DNA of 59,735 nucleotides from the IMG/VR virus record IMGVR_UViG_3300008012_000002, positions 1-59,735 of that record. The stretch is one strand, 5' to 3'. How positions within the stretch are numbered: the stretch's first letter is position 1; each line of letters opens with the position of its first letter. Made by a program: the position numbers and the translations under genes. The notes beneath the pieces are model-generated. The model did not search any database. It had not been told where the DNA came from and was given only the letters and a program-made list of their open reading frames with translations. The DNA comes from a virus. Shown here piece by piece: positions 1 through 6,646 of this stretch.

Positions 1-123
1 GCTTTGAGCGGAGCTGGTCACACATACGGCGATGCGGTTAAGTGTTCTGCTAAAATTGGAGCTTCTTTTGAAGATCAGGACCCCGTTACTTTCCAATTCT
101 TTGTATCTGCGTCGCTTAGCACA
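1..123. repeat. Terminal direct repeat, left copy
   Basis: These 123 bases are identical to 59613-59735. The reading frame of the gene at 59292 continues through the join without interruption, so the repeat is the overlap of a circular assembly. Either a circular or a circularly permuted virion genome could produce it; it need not be a physical end. Confidence 0.95.
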
Positions 124-291
124 TTCGATGTCCCTCAGGATGTGTCTTACACTATGCAGTTTTCTGATGGCCTCCAGATACCAACCACCTCTATCGGATT
201 CCTAAATCCCAGCGGCAACCCCGACGATCTCCCAAGTACTGGGGATGTTATTTATATCAAAGACGTTAAAGTAGAGTTACTTACACCATGA
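1..291 (+). CDS. C-terminal part of a jelly-roll-like virion appendage protein (gene spans the contig join)
   Basis: This is the 3' part of a 203-residue protein that starts at 59292 and crosses the circular join in frame. The visible part is Ser/Thr/Asp-rich beta protein with alternating hydrophobic residues. It ends in a short strand (IYIKDVKVELL) of the kind that closes carbohydrate-binding-module-like beta sandwiches. The stop overlaps the next start (ATGA at 288-291), indicating translational coupling. A role as a receptor- or glycan-binding appendage is inferred from fold-like composition and from its place beside structural genes. No catalytic motif is visible. Confidence 0.7.
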   Translation, partial: ALSGAGHTYGDAVKCSAKIGASFEDQDPVTFQFFVSASLSTFDVPQDVSYTMQFSDGLQIPTTSIGFLNPSGNPDDLPSTGDVIYIKDVKVELLTP

Positions 292-686
292 TGAACTCAA
301 GCACAATGAGCGACATGCTCAGAGATATGATGATGCAGCGCGAAGAGCAGGCATCACAACCAGAGATGATTATGCCTGGGGAGGCAGCTTCCCCTGTCAT
401 GTATGAAGCAGAGACTGGTAGAGCCTACGTTATCTACGAGGACGAAGAAGGTGGTCGCAACAAAGTGTTCGGCAACTGGGAGATGTACATCGCAGGGCAG
501 GATGATCTCGGCAACGAGATGATCGCGCCAGAGCAGTACCCTGTTTCTAGAGACGACGCTGGCGACCTCGTTCTCGACGAGGAAGCCCTCGAAGAGATGG
601 TAATGGAGGAGCAAGCTGCAGAAGAAGAACAAATGATGAACCCCGAACAAGACATGGGAGGTATGCCTATGCAGTTCATGGAATAA
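288..686 (+). CDS. Acidic, Met/Glu-rich phage protein of unknown function
   Basis: A 132-residue protein whose start overlaps the previous stop (ATGA). The N-terminus is Met-rich (several MMM/MM runs). The C-terminal half is strongly acidic and Gln/Glu/Met-rich, ending MPMQFME. The middle (residues about 45-75) has a more structured stretch with Tyr, Trp and Gly. Such low-complexity acidic proteins occur among small virion or scaffold-associated proteins, but I do not recognise a family. It lies in a run of co-oriented small genes between the appendage gene and the endopeptidase. Confidence 0.75.
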   Translation: MMNSSTMSDMLRDMMMQREEQASQPEMIMPGEAASPVMYEAETGRAYVIYEDEEGGRNKVFGNWEMYIAGQDDLGNEMIAPEQYPVSRDDAGDLVLDEEALEEMVMEEQAAEEEQMMNPEQDMGGMPMQFME

Positions 687-693
687 CAACGAT

Positions 694-1188
694 ATGGCTA
701 AACCACTATTTCACGGGATTAAAACTCACCCAAGCAAGAGAAAGAAGTCGAACATTGTCAAAAACCGCGCAGACTTCAACCTTCGAAACACTCTTGAAAA
801 CATCGCTGAAAGAAGACGTCAGAAGATGAACGAAGGTTATGAAGCCGAGGAGCAGGAGGCTCAAGAGGATGGCGTCGTTCAGGGCATGTGCGATAAAGAC
901 GGATGCAGTGCTTACGATCAAACAGGAAGCAGCGAAGGAGCTGGTGAGGAAAAAGAAATGAGAGAACCCCTGGCTCAAAAGCTAGCAAACGCTATCATGG
1001 GCATGAAGGGAAACAAGTACGACCGCATCCAAGCTAGGAAGAAGAGATTGAATCAGCAGTTTAGACAGGGGCTTGGAAGCAAGCACAACATGGTCATGTA
1101 CAACCCCATTAACAGACTCAGAAAGAGAAGAGCTAATACTCAGTTGTACAGACTTAAGCAAAGACACGACGGAGTACAATCAGCATAA
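694..1188 (+). CDS. Basic hypothetical protein with a Cys pair
   Basis: A 164-residue, Lys/Arg-rich protein starting 7 nt after the previous gene. Residues about 1-50 and 100-164 are highly basic. The middle is acidic and carries the short motif CDKDGC, a possible metal or disulfide site. The C-terminus (NPINRLRKRRANTQLYRLKQ) resembles the basic tails of nucleic-acid-associated virion proteins. No family recognised. It is probably co-transcribed with its neighbours. Confidence 0.75.
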   Translation: MAKPLFHGIKTHPSKRKKSNIVKNRADFNLRNTLENIAERRRQKMNEGYEAEEQEAQEDGVVQGMCDKDGCSAYDQTGSSEGAGEEKEMREPLAQKLANAIMGMKGNKYDRIQARKKRLNQQFRQGLGSKHNMVMYNPINRLRKRRANTQLYRLKQRHDGVQSA

Positions 1189-1197
1189 ACTAACAAC

Positions 1198-1416
1198 ATG
1201 AAAAAATCATACAAAGGCGGCGGAGGTATTGCGAAGAAGCTCAGTGGCGCACTGAGGAAGGCTGCTGCAAAAGCATCAAAGAACGCCAGCAAGCAATCGA
1301 GAAAGGCTGCATCAGCTAAGACTGATCTTGGATTTGCATTCCACACAAAAAGATCTAAGAAGGCTGCAAACAGAGCCCAGAGACGCAGAAACGCTGCTAG
1401 AAGACTTTCTCGCTAA
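1198..1416 (+). CDS. Very basic Lys/Ala/Arg-rich small protein, histone-like in composition
   Basis: A 72-residue protein with Ala/Lys repeats (for example LRKAAAKASKNASKQ) and an Arg-rich C-terminus, and almost no acidic residues. The composition matches small DNA-condensing or nucleoid-like proteins, but no fold or motif proves this. The start is an ATG preceded by A-rich sequence (CTAACAAC) rather than a Shine-Dalgarno site. The endopeptidase gene follows after only 3 nt. Confidence 0.7.
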   Translation: MKKSYKGGGGIAKKLSGALRKAAAKASKNASKQSRKAASAKTDLGFAFHTKRSKKAANRAQRRRNAARRLSR

Positions 1417-1419
1417 TAC

Positions 1420-1890
1420 GTGAAACTGTCCAAGAACCTCACTCTCAAGGAGTGCCTTCGCAGCAAGACTGCAAAGCGCCTTGGGATTGACAACACACCC
1501 GAAGATGAAACAGTCATCAAAAACCTGGAGAAAGTTGCAAGATTTATTTTTCAACCTCTCCGCGACGCTTTCGGGTGCCCTATATACGTGTCGTCAGGCT
1601 ATCGTTGCCCTGATCTCAACCGTGCGATCGGTGGCTCAAAGCGCAGTCAGCACATGGAAGGAAGAGCACTCGACCTTGACGCAGACGTTTACGGACGTTG
1701 TACAAACGCTCAGATCTTCAACTGGATTAAAAACAATCTGGACTTTGATCAAATCGTTTGGGAGTTTGGTACTGAAGACAATCCTGATTGGGTTCACGTT
1801 AGTTATGTTTCTGAAGACGACAATCGTAACCGCTGTCTTGTGGCTAAGAGAGACGATAAAGGCAAGGTTTACTACGAAGTCTTAACTTGA
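1420..1890 (+). CDS. M15-family D,D-peptidase-like endolysin
   Basis: A 156-residue protein of the peptidase M15 (VanY / D-Ala-D-Ala carboxypeptidase, M15_3) type. The zinc-site signature SxHxxGxAxD is present as S76-H78-G81-A83-D85. The second part of the site is E115 (VWEF) with H126 in DWVHVS. It would cleave the peptide crosslinks of peptidoglycan, either as the lysis enzyme or for entry. Length is typical for a single catalytic domain without a wall-binding domain. The start is GTG at 1420, 3 nt after the previous stop. No signal peptide is seen, so release would need the holin at 40405. Confidence 0.92.
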   Translation: MKLSKNLTLKECLRSKTAKRLGIDNTPEDETVIKNLEKVARFIFQPLRDAFGCPIYVSSGYRCPDLNRAIGGSKRSQHMEGRALDLDADVYGRCTNAQIFNWIKNNLDFDQIVWEFGTEDNPDWVHVSYVSEDDNRNRCLVAKRDDKGKVYYEVLT

Positions 1891-1891
1891 T

Positions 1892-1899
1892 TATATTTG
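1892..1899 (+). promoter_or_regulatory. Bacteroidota -7 box (TATATTTG), leaderless-type promoter
   Basis: TATATTTG ends 3 nt before the ATG at 1903. It matches the TAnnTTTG -7 element of Bacteroidota sigma factors. With this spacing, transcription would start at or next to the ATG. Confidence 0.75.
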
Positions 1900-1902
1900 T
1901 AT

Positions 1903-3081
1903 ATGCGTAAGTACCGAGCAATTAAAGCAGAAGAGGGAGTTAGATTTGGATATCGTCCATCTAGTTTCTCTCGAAACACAGGGGCTGATAGTTCAAGGTA
2001 CACTACGCCTAGCTTCTCCAGTGGTATGTTTACCGACCCTCTTGCTGGAACTAAAAGCTACCTCAAGGGTGCTTCTTCAGGATCAGAAGAAGAAGGGTCA
2101 TCAGCATCTACTGGTAACGTCGAGGGTGGAGCAGCGGAGCTTGGGCTGCAGAAGGGGAGCACGGAAAGACCAGAGCTTCTGTTTAGACAGGGTTCTGACA
2201 GAATGAGAGACAGGATGTCTCGCAGAAAGTACAGAGCCACCAAGCGTGGTGAAGTTTACGATCCAGAACAAGAGCTTACCATGAAGGGTAAGAGGGATCA
2301 AAGAAAAGCTGATCGCCTTCAGAAGAGGCTCGACAAGACCACTGACGCTATGATGGAGTCGGGTCAGGAAGCGGCTCAGTTGCAGGGAGCAAGACTTGAT
2401 CAGAATCAACTCAGAAGAGAGGCTTCTGATGCTGAGTACGCTTACGACAAGGACCGATATGACAAGGCTCGTGCTGCGCAGGGACCTGGGCCTATGGGCA
2501 TGGGGGATAGCAAGGACCCATCAAACCTTGTCCCAACTGGTCCTTCTGGTAGTTCCCTTACTGCACCAACAAGAAGACAAGTCACTGATGACGAAGCCTC
2601 TAAGGAAGAGCTCAGTGCGTTCAATCGGACAGAGAAGCTTGACAAGAGGAGAGAAAAGCTTCTGAAGAAGCAGGGCAAGCTCGACACACCAGAGACTGCT
2701 CAAGGCAAGTACGAGCGCAAGCTTAGAGAAGAGGATGCGAAGGAGCTCATGCGTAAAGAGCAGGGTAGATACGGCTGGCCATACACAGAGGACATGAACC
2801 TCTTGCCCGAACATCAAGAAGCATTGAAGCAGCAGAGATCTGGTCAAAACATCACAAGCAGGTCATTTGGTCACTATGACCTCGACGCAGCAAAGAATGC
2901 TGAGCTCAAGGCAAAGTTGTATCCTACAGGAAGCTCATCAGTGACTCCCATCATGACCACCCAAACCACCACGGGCGAGGGCGATACTGCCTACGAAAGA
3001 GTGACGGGAAAGAAGAACCCCTTTGCACGAAGCGGTGAGAATGGCTTGAAGATCAAGAGAGGTTACAGAGCTATTCGCTAA
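1903..3081 (+). CDS. Charged, repeat-bearing hypothetical protein (YRAIK motif at both ends)
   Basis: A 392-residue protein. The ATG at 1903 is preferred over an upstream in-frame TTG because the TTG lies inside the promoter box. The protein is hydrophilic and rich in Lys, Arg, Glu, Gly and Ser, with predicted coiled-coil stretches around residues 125-190 and 240-290. A short basic motif recurs: MRKYRAIK at the N-terminus, RRKYRATK near residue 110 and RGYRAIR at the very end. The motif could mark processing or packing sites, but this is speculative. It is probably a virion-associated protein. No known family is recognised. Its 3' end overlaps the convergent regulator gene by 11 nt. Confidence 0.8.
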   Translation: MRKYRAIKAEEGVRFGYRPSSFSRNTGADSSRYTTPSFSSGMFTDPLAGTKSYLKGASSGSEEEGSSASTGNVEGGAAELGLQKGSTERPELLFRQGSDRMRDRMSRRKYRATKRGEVYDPEQELTMKGKRDQRKADRLQKRLDKTTDAMMESGQEAAQLQGARLDQNQLRREASDAEYAYDKDRYDKARAAQGPGPMGMGDSKDPSNLVPTGPSGSSLTAPTRRQVTDDEASKEELSAFNRTEKLDKRREKLLKKQGKLDTPETAQGKYERKLREEDAKELMRKEQGRYGWPYTEDMNLLPEHQEALKQQRSGQNITSRSFGHYDLDAAKNAELKAKLYPTGSSSVTPIMTTQTTTGEGDTAYERVTGKKNPFARSGENGLKIKRGYRAIR

Positions 3082-3493
3082 ACAAAGCGTAGAAGCGCTG
3101 AACTAACAGCCTCGCCCTTTGGGTGATTGCATATCGCACCCTATAATTGTACTTAGTTTCTTCCCTGAACAAATGATCTTCGTGCCGATCACTAGGCGTA
3201 AGCTTATCGAAGTGCTTGTACACCAACCCTGCTTTCATCAGCGGGTAGATGATTCTGTCCCCCATGTTGTTCTTGTTGAACCCATACTCATCAGCCGCGT
3301 AGTTGAGAGTCCAGAACTCTTTGTCGTAAGCCCAAAGAAGAAACTCAAGGTGACTGAAGCTAACCTCGTTGTCTTCGCAAAACATTGTCCTTTTACTACG
3401 AAGATCTTTCAAGAAGTTTTTGTTGACGAACTTTTTGTCTAAGAACGATACCTCTCGAAAGAGCCTGGATCGTTTCACTTTTGACTTTGGCAT
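3071..3493 (-). CDS. Winged-helix (MarR-like) DNA-binding regulator
   Basis: A 140-residue basic protein, the only minus-strand gene inside the plus arm. Residues about 45-135 have the pattern of a winged helix of the MarR/PadR type: a helix with FSHLEFLLWAYD, a central segment, LMKAGLVYK before a charged wing, and YRVRYAITQRARLLVQRF as the C-terminal helix. It has its own -7 box 4 nt upstream of the ATG, overlapping a 19-bp palindrome shared with the divergent gene at 3526. That arrangement is typical of an autoregulating repressor, so a role in controlling late genes or a lysis/latency decision is plausible but inferred. Confidence 0.75.
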   Translation of the reverse strand: MPKSKVKRSRLFREVSFLDKKFVNKNFLKDLRSKRTMFCEDNEVSFSHLEFLLWAYDKEFWTLNYAADEYGFNKNNMGDRIIYPLMKAGLVYKHFDKLTPSDRHEDHLFREETKYNYRVRYAITQRARLLVQRFYALFSE

Positions 3494-3497
3494 AGAT

Positions 3498-3517
3498 CAA
3501 AGATAATCCTTATCTTT
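3498..3517. promoter_or_regulatory. Divergent promoter with a palindromic operator
   Basis: AAAGATAA-tcc-TTATCTTT (3499-3517) is a perfect 8+8 inverted repeat. On the minus strand it contains TATCTTTG (3505-3498), a consensus -7 box 4 nt from the regulator start. On the plus strand it contains TATCTTTA, a near-consensus box 8 nt before the ATG at 3526. Both promoters lie within the palindrome, so one dimer bound here would block both. Confidence 0.72.
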
Positions 3518-3525
3518 AACGTATC

Positions 3526-3825
3526 ATGAAAAAAGAAGAAGCAGATTTTATCGCTGAGATTTACGAGCAAGTACAGAAGATTGAGGAGATGATCAACGCT
3601 TCTGAGTACAGGGATAGAGTCATGGCTGGCCTCGTTATCGGATTGATGGACGAGTTTGACATCGAGAAAGACCCAGACAATGTGGAGATGAAGTCTCTGT
3701 TTAGCTTTAACCTCAGGTCTAGAAGCGAGCTCGAAGTAATCAAAGAGATTATGGATGAGATGTACACGGACTCTGGTGGAGATCTGGAGGACATGCTTGG
3801 AGATCTTGGCATATCTTTGAACTGA
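3526..3825 (+). CDS. Acidic alpha-helical hypothetical protein
   Basis: A 99-residue acidic protein with mostly helical character: heptad-like Leu/Ile/Met spacing in residues 1-50, then a Glu/Asp/Met-rich C-terminus. It is the first gene downstream of the divergent palindrome and so the likeliest direct target of the regulator at 3071. No family recognised. A gap of 1 nt separates it from the next gene, which suggests one operon. Confidence 0.75.
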   Translation: MKKEEADFIAEIYEQVQKIEEMINASEYRDRVMAGLVIGLMDEFDIEKDPDNVEMKSLFSFNLRSRSELEVIKEIMDEMYTDSGGDLEDMLGDLGISLN

Positions 3826-3826
3826 T

Positions 3827-4114
3827 ATGCGAGTCATTAAGAAAAAACCAAAACCCGCACCGCGTCAAGGCACAAGAAAGAACCCAGATGGTTCTGAGTC
3901 TACGCACCTGTATGCTACAGAAACTCTAGACGGTAAGAACTGGGTTAGCTTTCCTACACTGTTTCAGAATCAAGATGGATCGTGGGTAGACATGTCTCAG
4001 GGAGACTGGGTAGATGCCTACAACGAAGCAAAGAAAAGAGGAGAGGTTATTGACTTCGGAAGAAGAAAAAGAAAAGCATTATCTTTTGGTGAAGGTAGCT
4101 GGAAAGATCAATGA
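3827..4114 (+). CDS. Conserved-type small phage protein
   Basis: A 95-residue protein with a basic Pro-rich N-terminus (KKKPKPAPRQGTRKNPDGS). It then has a compact segment rich in Trp, Gly and Asp (NWVSFPTLFQNQDGSWVD) and a basic tail. The pattern 'NPDGS.STH...T..GKNWVSFPTLFQN.DGSW' is one I associate with small proteins in many phage structural cassettes, but I know no function. It is in the same operon as the genes on both sides. Confidence 0.75.
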   Translation: MRVIKKKPKPAPRQGTRKNPDGSESTHLYATETLDGKNWVSFPTLFQNQDGSWVDMSQGDWVDAYNEAKKRGEVIDFGRRKRKALSFGEGSWKDQ

Positions 4115-4121
4115 TGCAATC

Positions 4122-4292
4122 ATGAAAGACAAAGGATTAGGCGACACTATCGCCAGAGCAACAAAAGCAACTGGAATTAACGCGCTTGTCAAGGCCGTCA
4201 CAAAAGACTGTGGCTGTAAGAAGAGACAAGAGAAATTGAATAACATGTTCCCTTATGGAAGGACTAATCAGAAAAATCGTAATAGGCCGTGA
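4122..4292 (+). CDS. Small conserved phage protein with a DCGCKKRQEKLN motif
   Basis: A 56-residue protein. The ATG at 4122 is chosen because residues from MKDKGLGDTI onward look like the conserved protein, while the longer upstream extension overlaps the previous gene. The core is an amphipathic helix followed by DCGCKKRQEKLNNMFPY. I recall this motif from small proteins in many Bacteroidota and other phages, always next to a gene like the one at 4255. The two Cys could bind metal. Function unknown. Confidence 0.72.
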   Translation: MKDKGLGDTIARATKATGINALVKAVTKDCGCKKRQEKLNNMFPYGRTNQKNRNRP

Positions 4293-4491
4293 CCCTAAGA
4301 ACGGCATGGCATACTACATCGGTATGCGTGCTGGAGACGGAAAGGTGTCGGCCATTCTAGAAGACGAAAGACACTTAGTGAAATACGGGAAGGTGAGATA
4401 CCTCATTTACATTGATAGAGAGGACGGTACCCTTCTGTGGAAGGCAGTAGACGAAATGCCTTGCTTACTTGAATTTGATCTTAACTTCTAA
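4255..4491 (+). CDS. Small conserved phage protein, partner of the CGC-motif gene
   Basis: A 78-residue protein overlapping the upstream gene by 38 nt in another frame. The sequence pattern is RKIVIGRDPKNGMAYYIGM near the N-terminus, then an acidic/hydrophobic segment with DERHLVKYGKVRYLIYI. It looks like a compact alpha/beta domain. It ends with its stop overlapping the next start (TAATG). The conserved pairing with the upstream gene suggests joint function. No family assigned. Confidence 0.72.
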   Translation: MEGLIRKIVIGRDPKNGMAYYIGMRAGDGKVSAILEDERHLVKYGKVRYLIYIDREDGTLLWKAVDEMPCLLEFDLNF

Positions 4492-5087
4492 TGAAAACGT
4501 ACAACTACTTTATTGTGGAGATCCCCACGAGGATCAAGGATACCGTCACCACAGACGGAGGTCTGGAGCTCTATGTCGATAACAAGTTCAAAGAGTTCGA
4601 GAATAGAGTGAACGAGGGTAAGGTAGTAGCCGCCCCGTTCAAGTATGACCACGGAGTGGAAGAGGGGGATACGCTTTACTTTCATCACCACGTCGTTATC
4701 AACGACGGACAACCACTGACAGGACATGAAGATCACTACGTCGTTGTTTACTCTCATGGGCCCGAAACTCCCATGGCCAGCCAAGCATTCGCTTTTAAGA
4801 ATCAACAAGGAGAAATCAAACTCCTTTCGGGCTGGTGTTTACTTGAAGAGGTTGACGAGCCCGAAGTGGAACAAGCCGCCATCGTCGAAGCTGTATCTCT
4901 TGAGGAATCACCTAAGCTTCGGGGGAGAGTCGCATTCACCTCTGGGGAATGGATGAAAGACCTCGGCCTTGATGTTGGAGACATCGTTGGGTTCCAAAAG
5001 AACAGAGACTACAGACTCAAGGTGGATGGCAAGGAGTACTACCGTGTAAGAGCAGAAGACCTTCTCTATGTCGAGGAAGAAGTTTGA
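4491..5087 (+). CDS. GroES-like co-chaperonin (gp31-type)
   Basis: A 198-residue protein with two segments resembling the Cpn10 fold. The first is GKVVAAP (43-49) with VEEGDTLYFHHHV (56-68). The second is LRGRVAFTS (143-151) with LDVGDIVGFQKNRDYRLKV (160-178) and a YYRVRAEDLLYV end. Cpn10 proteins carry the same G-x-V ... V-x-x-G-D-x-V ... D-G-x-x-Y-x-(V/I) layout. Phage co-chaperonins such as T4 gp31 pair with host GroEL to fold the capsid protein. At twice the usual length, this may be a tandem or diverged dimer-in-one-chain. The assignment rests on motif pattern, not on a search. Confidence 0.65.
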   Translation: MKTYNYFIVEIPTRIKDTVTTDGGLELYVDNKFKEFENRVNEGKVVAAPFKYDHGVEEGDTLYFHHHVVINDGQPLTGHEDHYVVVYSHGPETPMASQAFAFKNQQGEIKLLSGWCLLEEVDEPEVEQAAIVEAVSLEESPKLRGRVAFTSGEWMKDLGLDVGDIVGFQKNRDYRLKVDGKEYYRVRAEDLLYVEEEV

Positions 5088-5358
5088 CACCGTATCCGCA
5101 TCGAAGCGGCTGATGGATAGTATGGCTGCGGCAATCGACAATATGATCGACGAGATCCGAAAGCCAGTAGACCCAGAGGTCAGCGGCAGCGCACGCAAGG
5201 CCGAACTTCAATCCATCAAGCAGACCGCAACAGATTGTAAAGAACTAATCATCGAGCGCCAGAAGCTAGAGCAGATGGTGACAGATCTACAGAACAATGG
5301 ACAAATCGAAGAAGACAAAGATTACTCAGGAGGGTTCGCAGAAAGATTCTCAAAGTGA
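5068..5358 (+). CDS. Helical hypothetical protein
   Basis: A 96-residue protein starting inside the co-chaperonin gene (20-nt overlap). It is almost entirely alpha-helical in pattern, with a long amphipathic/coiled-coil segment (TDCKELIIERQKLEQMVTDL, residues about 53-72). Its place upstream of the large terminase would fit a small terminase subunit, but no clear N-terminal helix-turn-helix is visible, so I do not assign it. Confidence 0.72.
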   Translation: MSRKKFDTVSASKRLMDSMAAAIDNMIDEIRKPVDPEVSGSARKAELQSIKQTATDCKELIIERQKLEQMVTDLQNNGQIEEDKDYSGGFAERFSK

Positions 5359-5449
5359 GTACTGGTGGAGCAACATCACCATAACTGACAAGGATGTAGA
5401 GCGTTACAGATTCTGGGAAAGCATGTGGAACGAGGAATACGAGGATTGA
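5297..5449 (+). CDS. Small Trp/Tyr-rich protein overlapping the previous gene
   Basis: A 50-residue frame from ATG 5297 to TGA 5449, overlapping the helical protein by 62 nt. The first 20 residues are Lys/Ser/Gln-rich. The remainder (EYWWSNITITDKDVERYRFW and on to NEEYED) is aromatic and acidic and looks like real protein. It fills an otherwise 90-nt gap up to the next promoter, and it ends 1 nt before that promoter box, which supports it being expressed. Confidence 0.6.
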   Translation: MDKSKKTKITQEGSQKDSQSEYWWSNITITDKDVERYRFWESMWNEEYED

Positions 5450-5450
5450 T

Positions 5451-5458
5451 TATATTTG
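5451..5458 (+). promoter_or_regulatory. Bacteroidota -7 box (TATATTTG), leaderless-type promoter
   Basis: TATATTTG ends 3 nt before the ATG at 5462 and directly follows the stop of the 50-residue gene. It is the same promoter/start arrangement as at 1892. Confidence 0.75.
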
Positions 5459-5461
5459 CGT

Positions 5462-6181
5462 ATGCCTCGAAAGCCAAAAGAACCAACTCAGTTTGAAAAA
5501 GAGATCTTAAACTACTTAGCTGAGTCTGGAGCAAGTCGCGCAAAAAAGCATAAGTTCCCTGAGATTACTTATGTAGAAGATTATGGTAGTGGGGTTGTTC
5601 CAGAGTTTGCGAACCCATTCAATCCCTTTCACGTTAGCCCAGACGATATAGTTGTCGAAGACGTATTGAACTACATTGCTAGTGACATGTACGGTCCTAA
5701 CTCCATCGAGGGAGAATCTTTACGAAGGGATGCTGTAATCGCAAAGTCTCTTGAAGACGATGAGCTTGTGAATTACGAAGAGTCCATCCATGGAGCTCAG
5801 AAAAGAAAGTTCCTGGACAACACCTTGGGTCGAGGGGTAGGTAAATCAAAGAGGCAGCTGAGAAGAGCCGTAAAGGATGCGTTTAGTCCAGAGTTAATGG
5901 ATGCGGTTTACAAGGGTCCAAGTGGTCTTAGGGGCTACGTGCTTTCTGGGCCAGGAAGCAACATGGAGACTGAAGCTAAGGCTATAGCTACTAAGGCAGC
6001 TATGCAGAAGTACGGGGTTATCGACTCACCTCAAATGACTGACTCTGACTTGGATAGCATCAACGCATGGTACAAGGCGAACCCCGACAGACAAGACAGC
6101 TTCGCGTACTTGTTCCACACCGACACCTTAAAGAATGAAGAATATCGTAAGGCTCTTCTTGACTTTATGAATAAGTTCTGA
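5462..6181 (+). CDS. Hypothetical protein, possible virion component
   Basis: A 239-residue soluble protein. The ATG at 5462 follows the -7 box by 3 nt, and the upstream TTG lies inside the box. The N-terminal half has Asn/Pro/Phe-rich loops (VPEFANPFNPFHVSPDD). The C-terminal half is helical, with charged residues and a Gly/Pro loop at residues about 155-175 (GPSGLRGYVLSGPGS). No family recognised. It is monocistronic by appearance: a separate small lipoprotein gene and a tRNA follow. Confidence 0.75.
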   Translation: MPRKPKEPTQFEKEILNYLAESGASRAKKHKFPEITYVEDYGSGVVPEFANPFNPFHVSPDDIVVEDVLNYIASDMYGPNSIEGESLRRDAVIAKSLEDDELVNYEESIHGAQKRKFLDNTLGRGVGKSKRQLRRAVKDAFSPELMDAVYKGPSGLRGYVLSGPGSNMETEAKAIATKAAMQKYGVIDSPQMTDSDLDSINAWYKANPDRQDSFAYLFHTDTLKNEEYRKALLDFMNKF

Positions 6182-6193
6182 TATCTTAGCTGT

Positions 6194-6361
6194 ATGAAAT
6201 TCATTTTTACTCTACTCTCAGTCTGTTTCTTGTTGGCGTCCTGCGCCCCACACTCCACAGTTACAAAGCACCACAGGTATCATAACTGGAAGCAACAAGG
6301 CCCAGACTTCCCAGACATCGGAAACCTCGGTGAGCCAGAGCCCTGTTCCTGTAACTGGTAA
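6194..6361 (+). CDS. Small lipoprotein with a Bacteroidota-type lipobox (spanin candidate)
   Basis: A 55-residue protein from ATG 6194 to TAA 6361. It has a basic start, a hydrophobic signal segment (FIFTLLSVCFLLAS) and a lipobox LLASC with Cys at residue 17. The mature peptide is only about 39 residues, His/Pro-rich, ending EPCSCNW. Signal peptidase II processing and lipid anchoring are expected. Small phage lipoproteins of this size can be outer-membrane spanin subunits, but no inner-membrane partner is adjacent, so that role is only a suggestion. A weak -7-like box (TATCTTAG) lies just upstream. Confidence 0.75.
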   Translation: MKFIFTLLSVCFLLASCAPHSTVTKHHRYHNWKQQGPDFPDIGNLGEPEPCSCNW

Positions 6362-6368
6362 CAGGTAT

Positions 6369-6442
6369 GCGCTCGTAGCTCAGCTGGATAGAGCATCTGC
6401 CTTCTAAGCAGACGGTCCCAGGTTCGAATCCTGGCGGGCGTA
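6369..6442 (+). tRNA. tRNA-Arg (anticodon UCU)
   Basis: A canonical cloverleaf of 74 nt. The acceptor stem GCGCTCG/CGGGCGT contains two G.U pairs. The D arm is GCTC...GAGC. The anticodon arm is TCTGC-CTTCTAA-GCAGA with anticodon TCT. The T arm is CCAGG-TTCGAAT-CCTGG, and the discriminator is A. CCA is not encoded. It reads AGA, a codon used very often for Arg in this genome's structural genes, so it probably supplements host tRNA during late expression. Confidence 0.95.
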
Positions 6443-6460
6443 CAATTCAATCTAATAACA

Positions 6461-6646
6461 ATGGCTGATTACATTTGCGACTGCGACAAAAAGCACGAAG
6501 AGAGCAAGAGCGGCGTATCCATTAAGTTTGGGGATGACGGCGCATACCACGACATCAAGTGTCCGTGCGGCAAGTACATGAAGATCAAAAACCCCAAGAC
6601 AGGGGTACCTTCCTTTAAGAGAGATAGTCACGGTCGAGTTTACTGA
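6461..6646 (+). CDS. Small putative zinc-ribbon protein
   Basis: A 61-residue protein with two Cys pairs (CDC near the N-terminus, CPCGK in the middle) separated by about 25 residues, consistent with a small zinc ribbon or rubredoxin-like knuckle. The rest is basic. It ends overlapping the start of the first glycosyltransferase (TGATGG), so the two are probably translated together. Function unknown. Confidence 0.7.
   Translation: MADYICDCDKKHEESKSGVSIKFGDDGAYHDIKCPCGKYMKIKNPKTGVPSFKRDSHGRVY

Noticed and set aside
1-123. Short direct terminal repeats as true virion ends
   Set aside because: A gene reads straight through the join and the repeat is of assembly-overlap size; circular permutation or circular DNA is the simpler reading.
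3287-3300. A CTGATGAG sequence on the minus strand near 3.29 kb as a third hammerhead
   Set aside because: It lies inside the winged-helix gene and is not followed by a stem II and GAAA in the needed positions.
5068-5358. Small terminase subunit
   Set aside because: Position and helicity fit, but no N-terminal helix-turn-helix is visible and three genes plus a tRNA separate it from terL; left as hypothetical.
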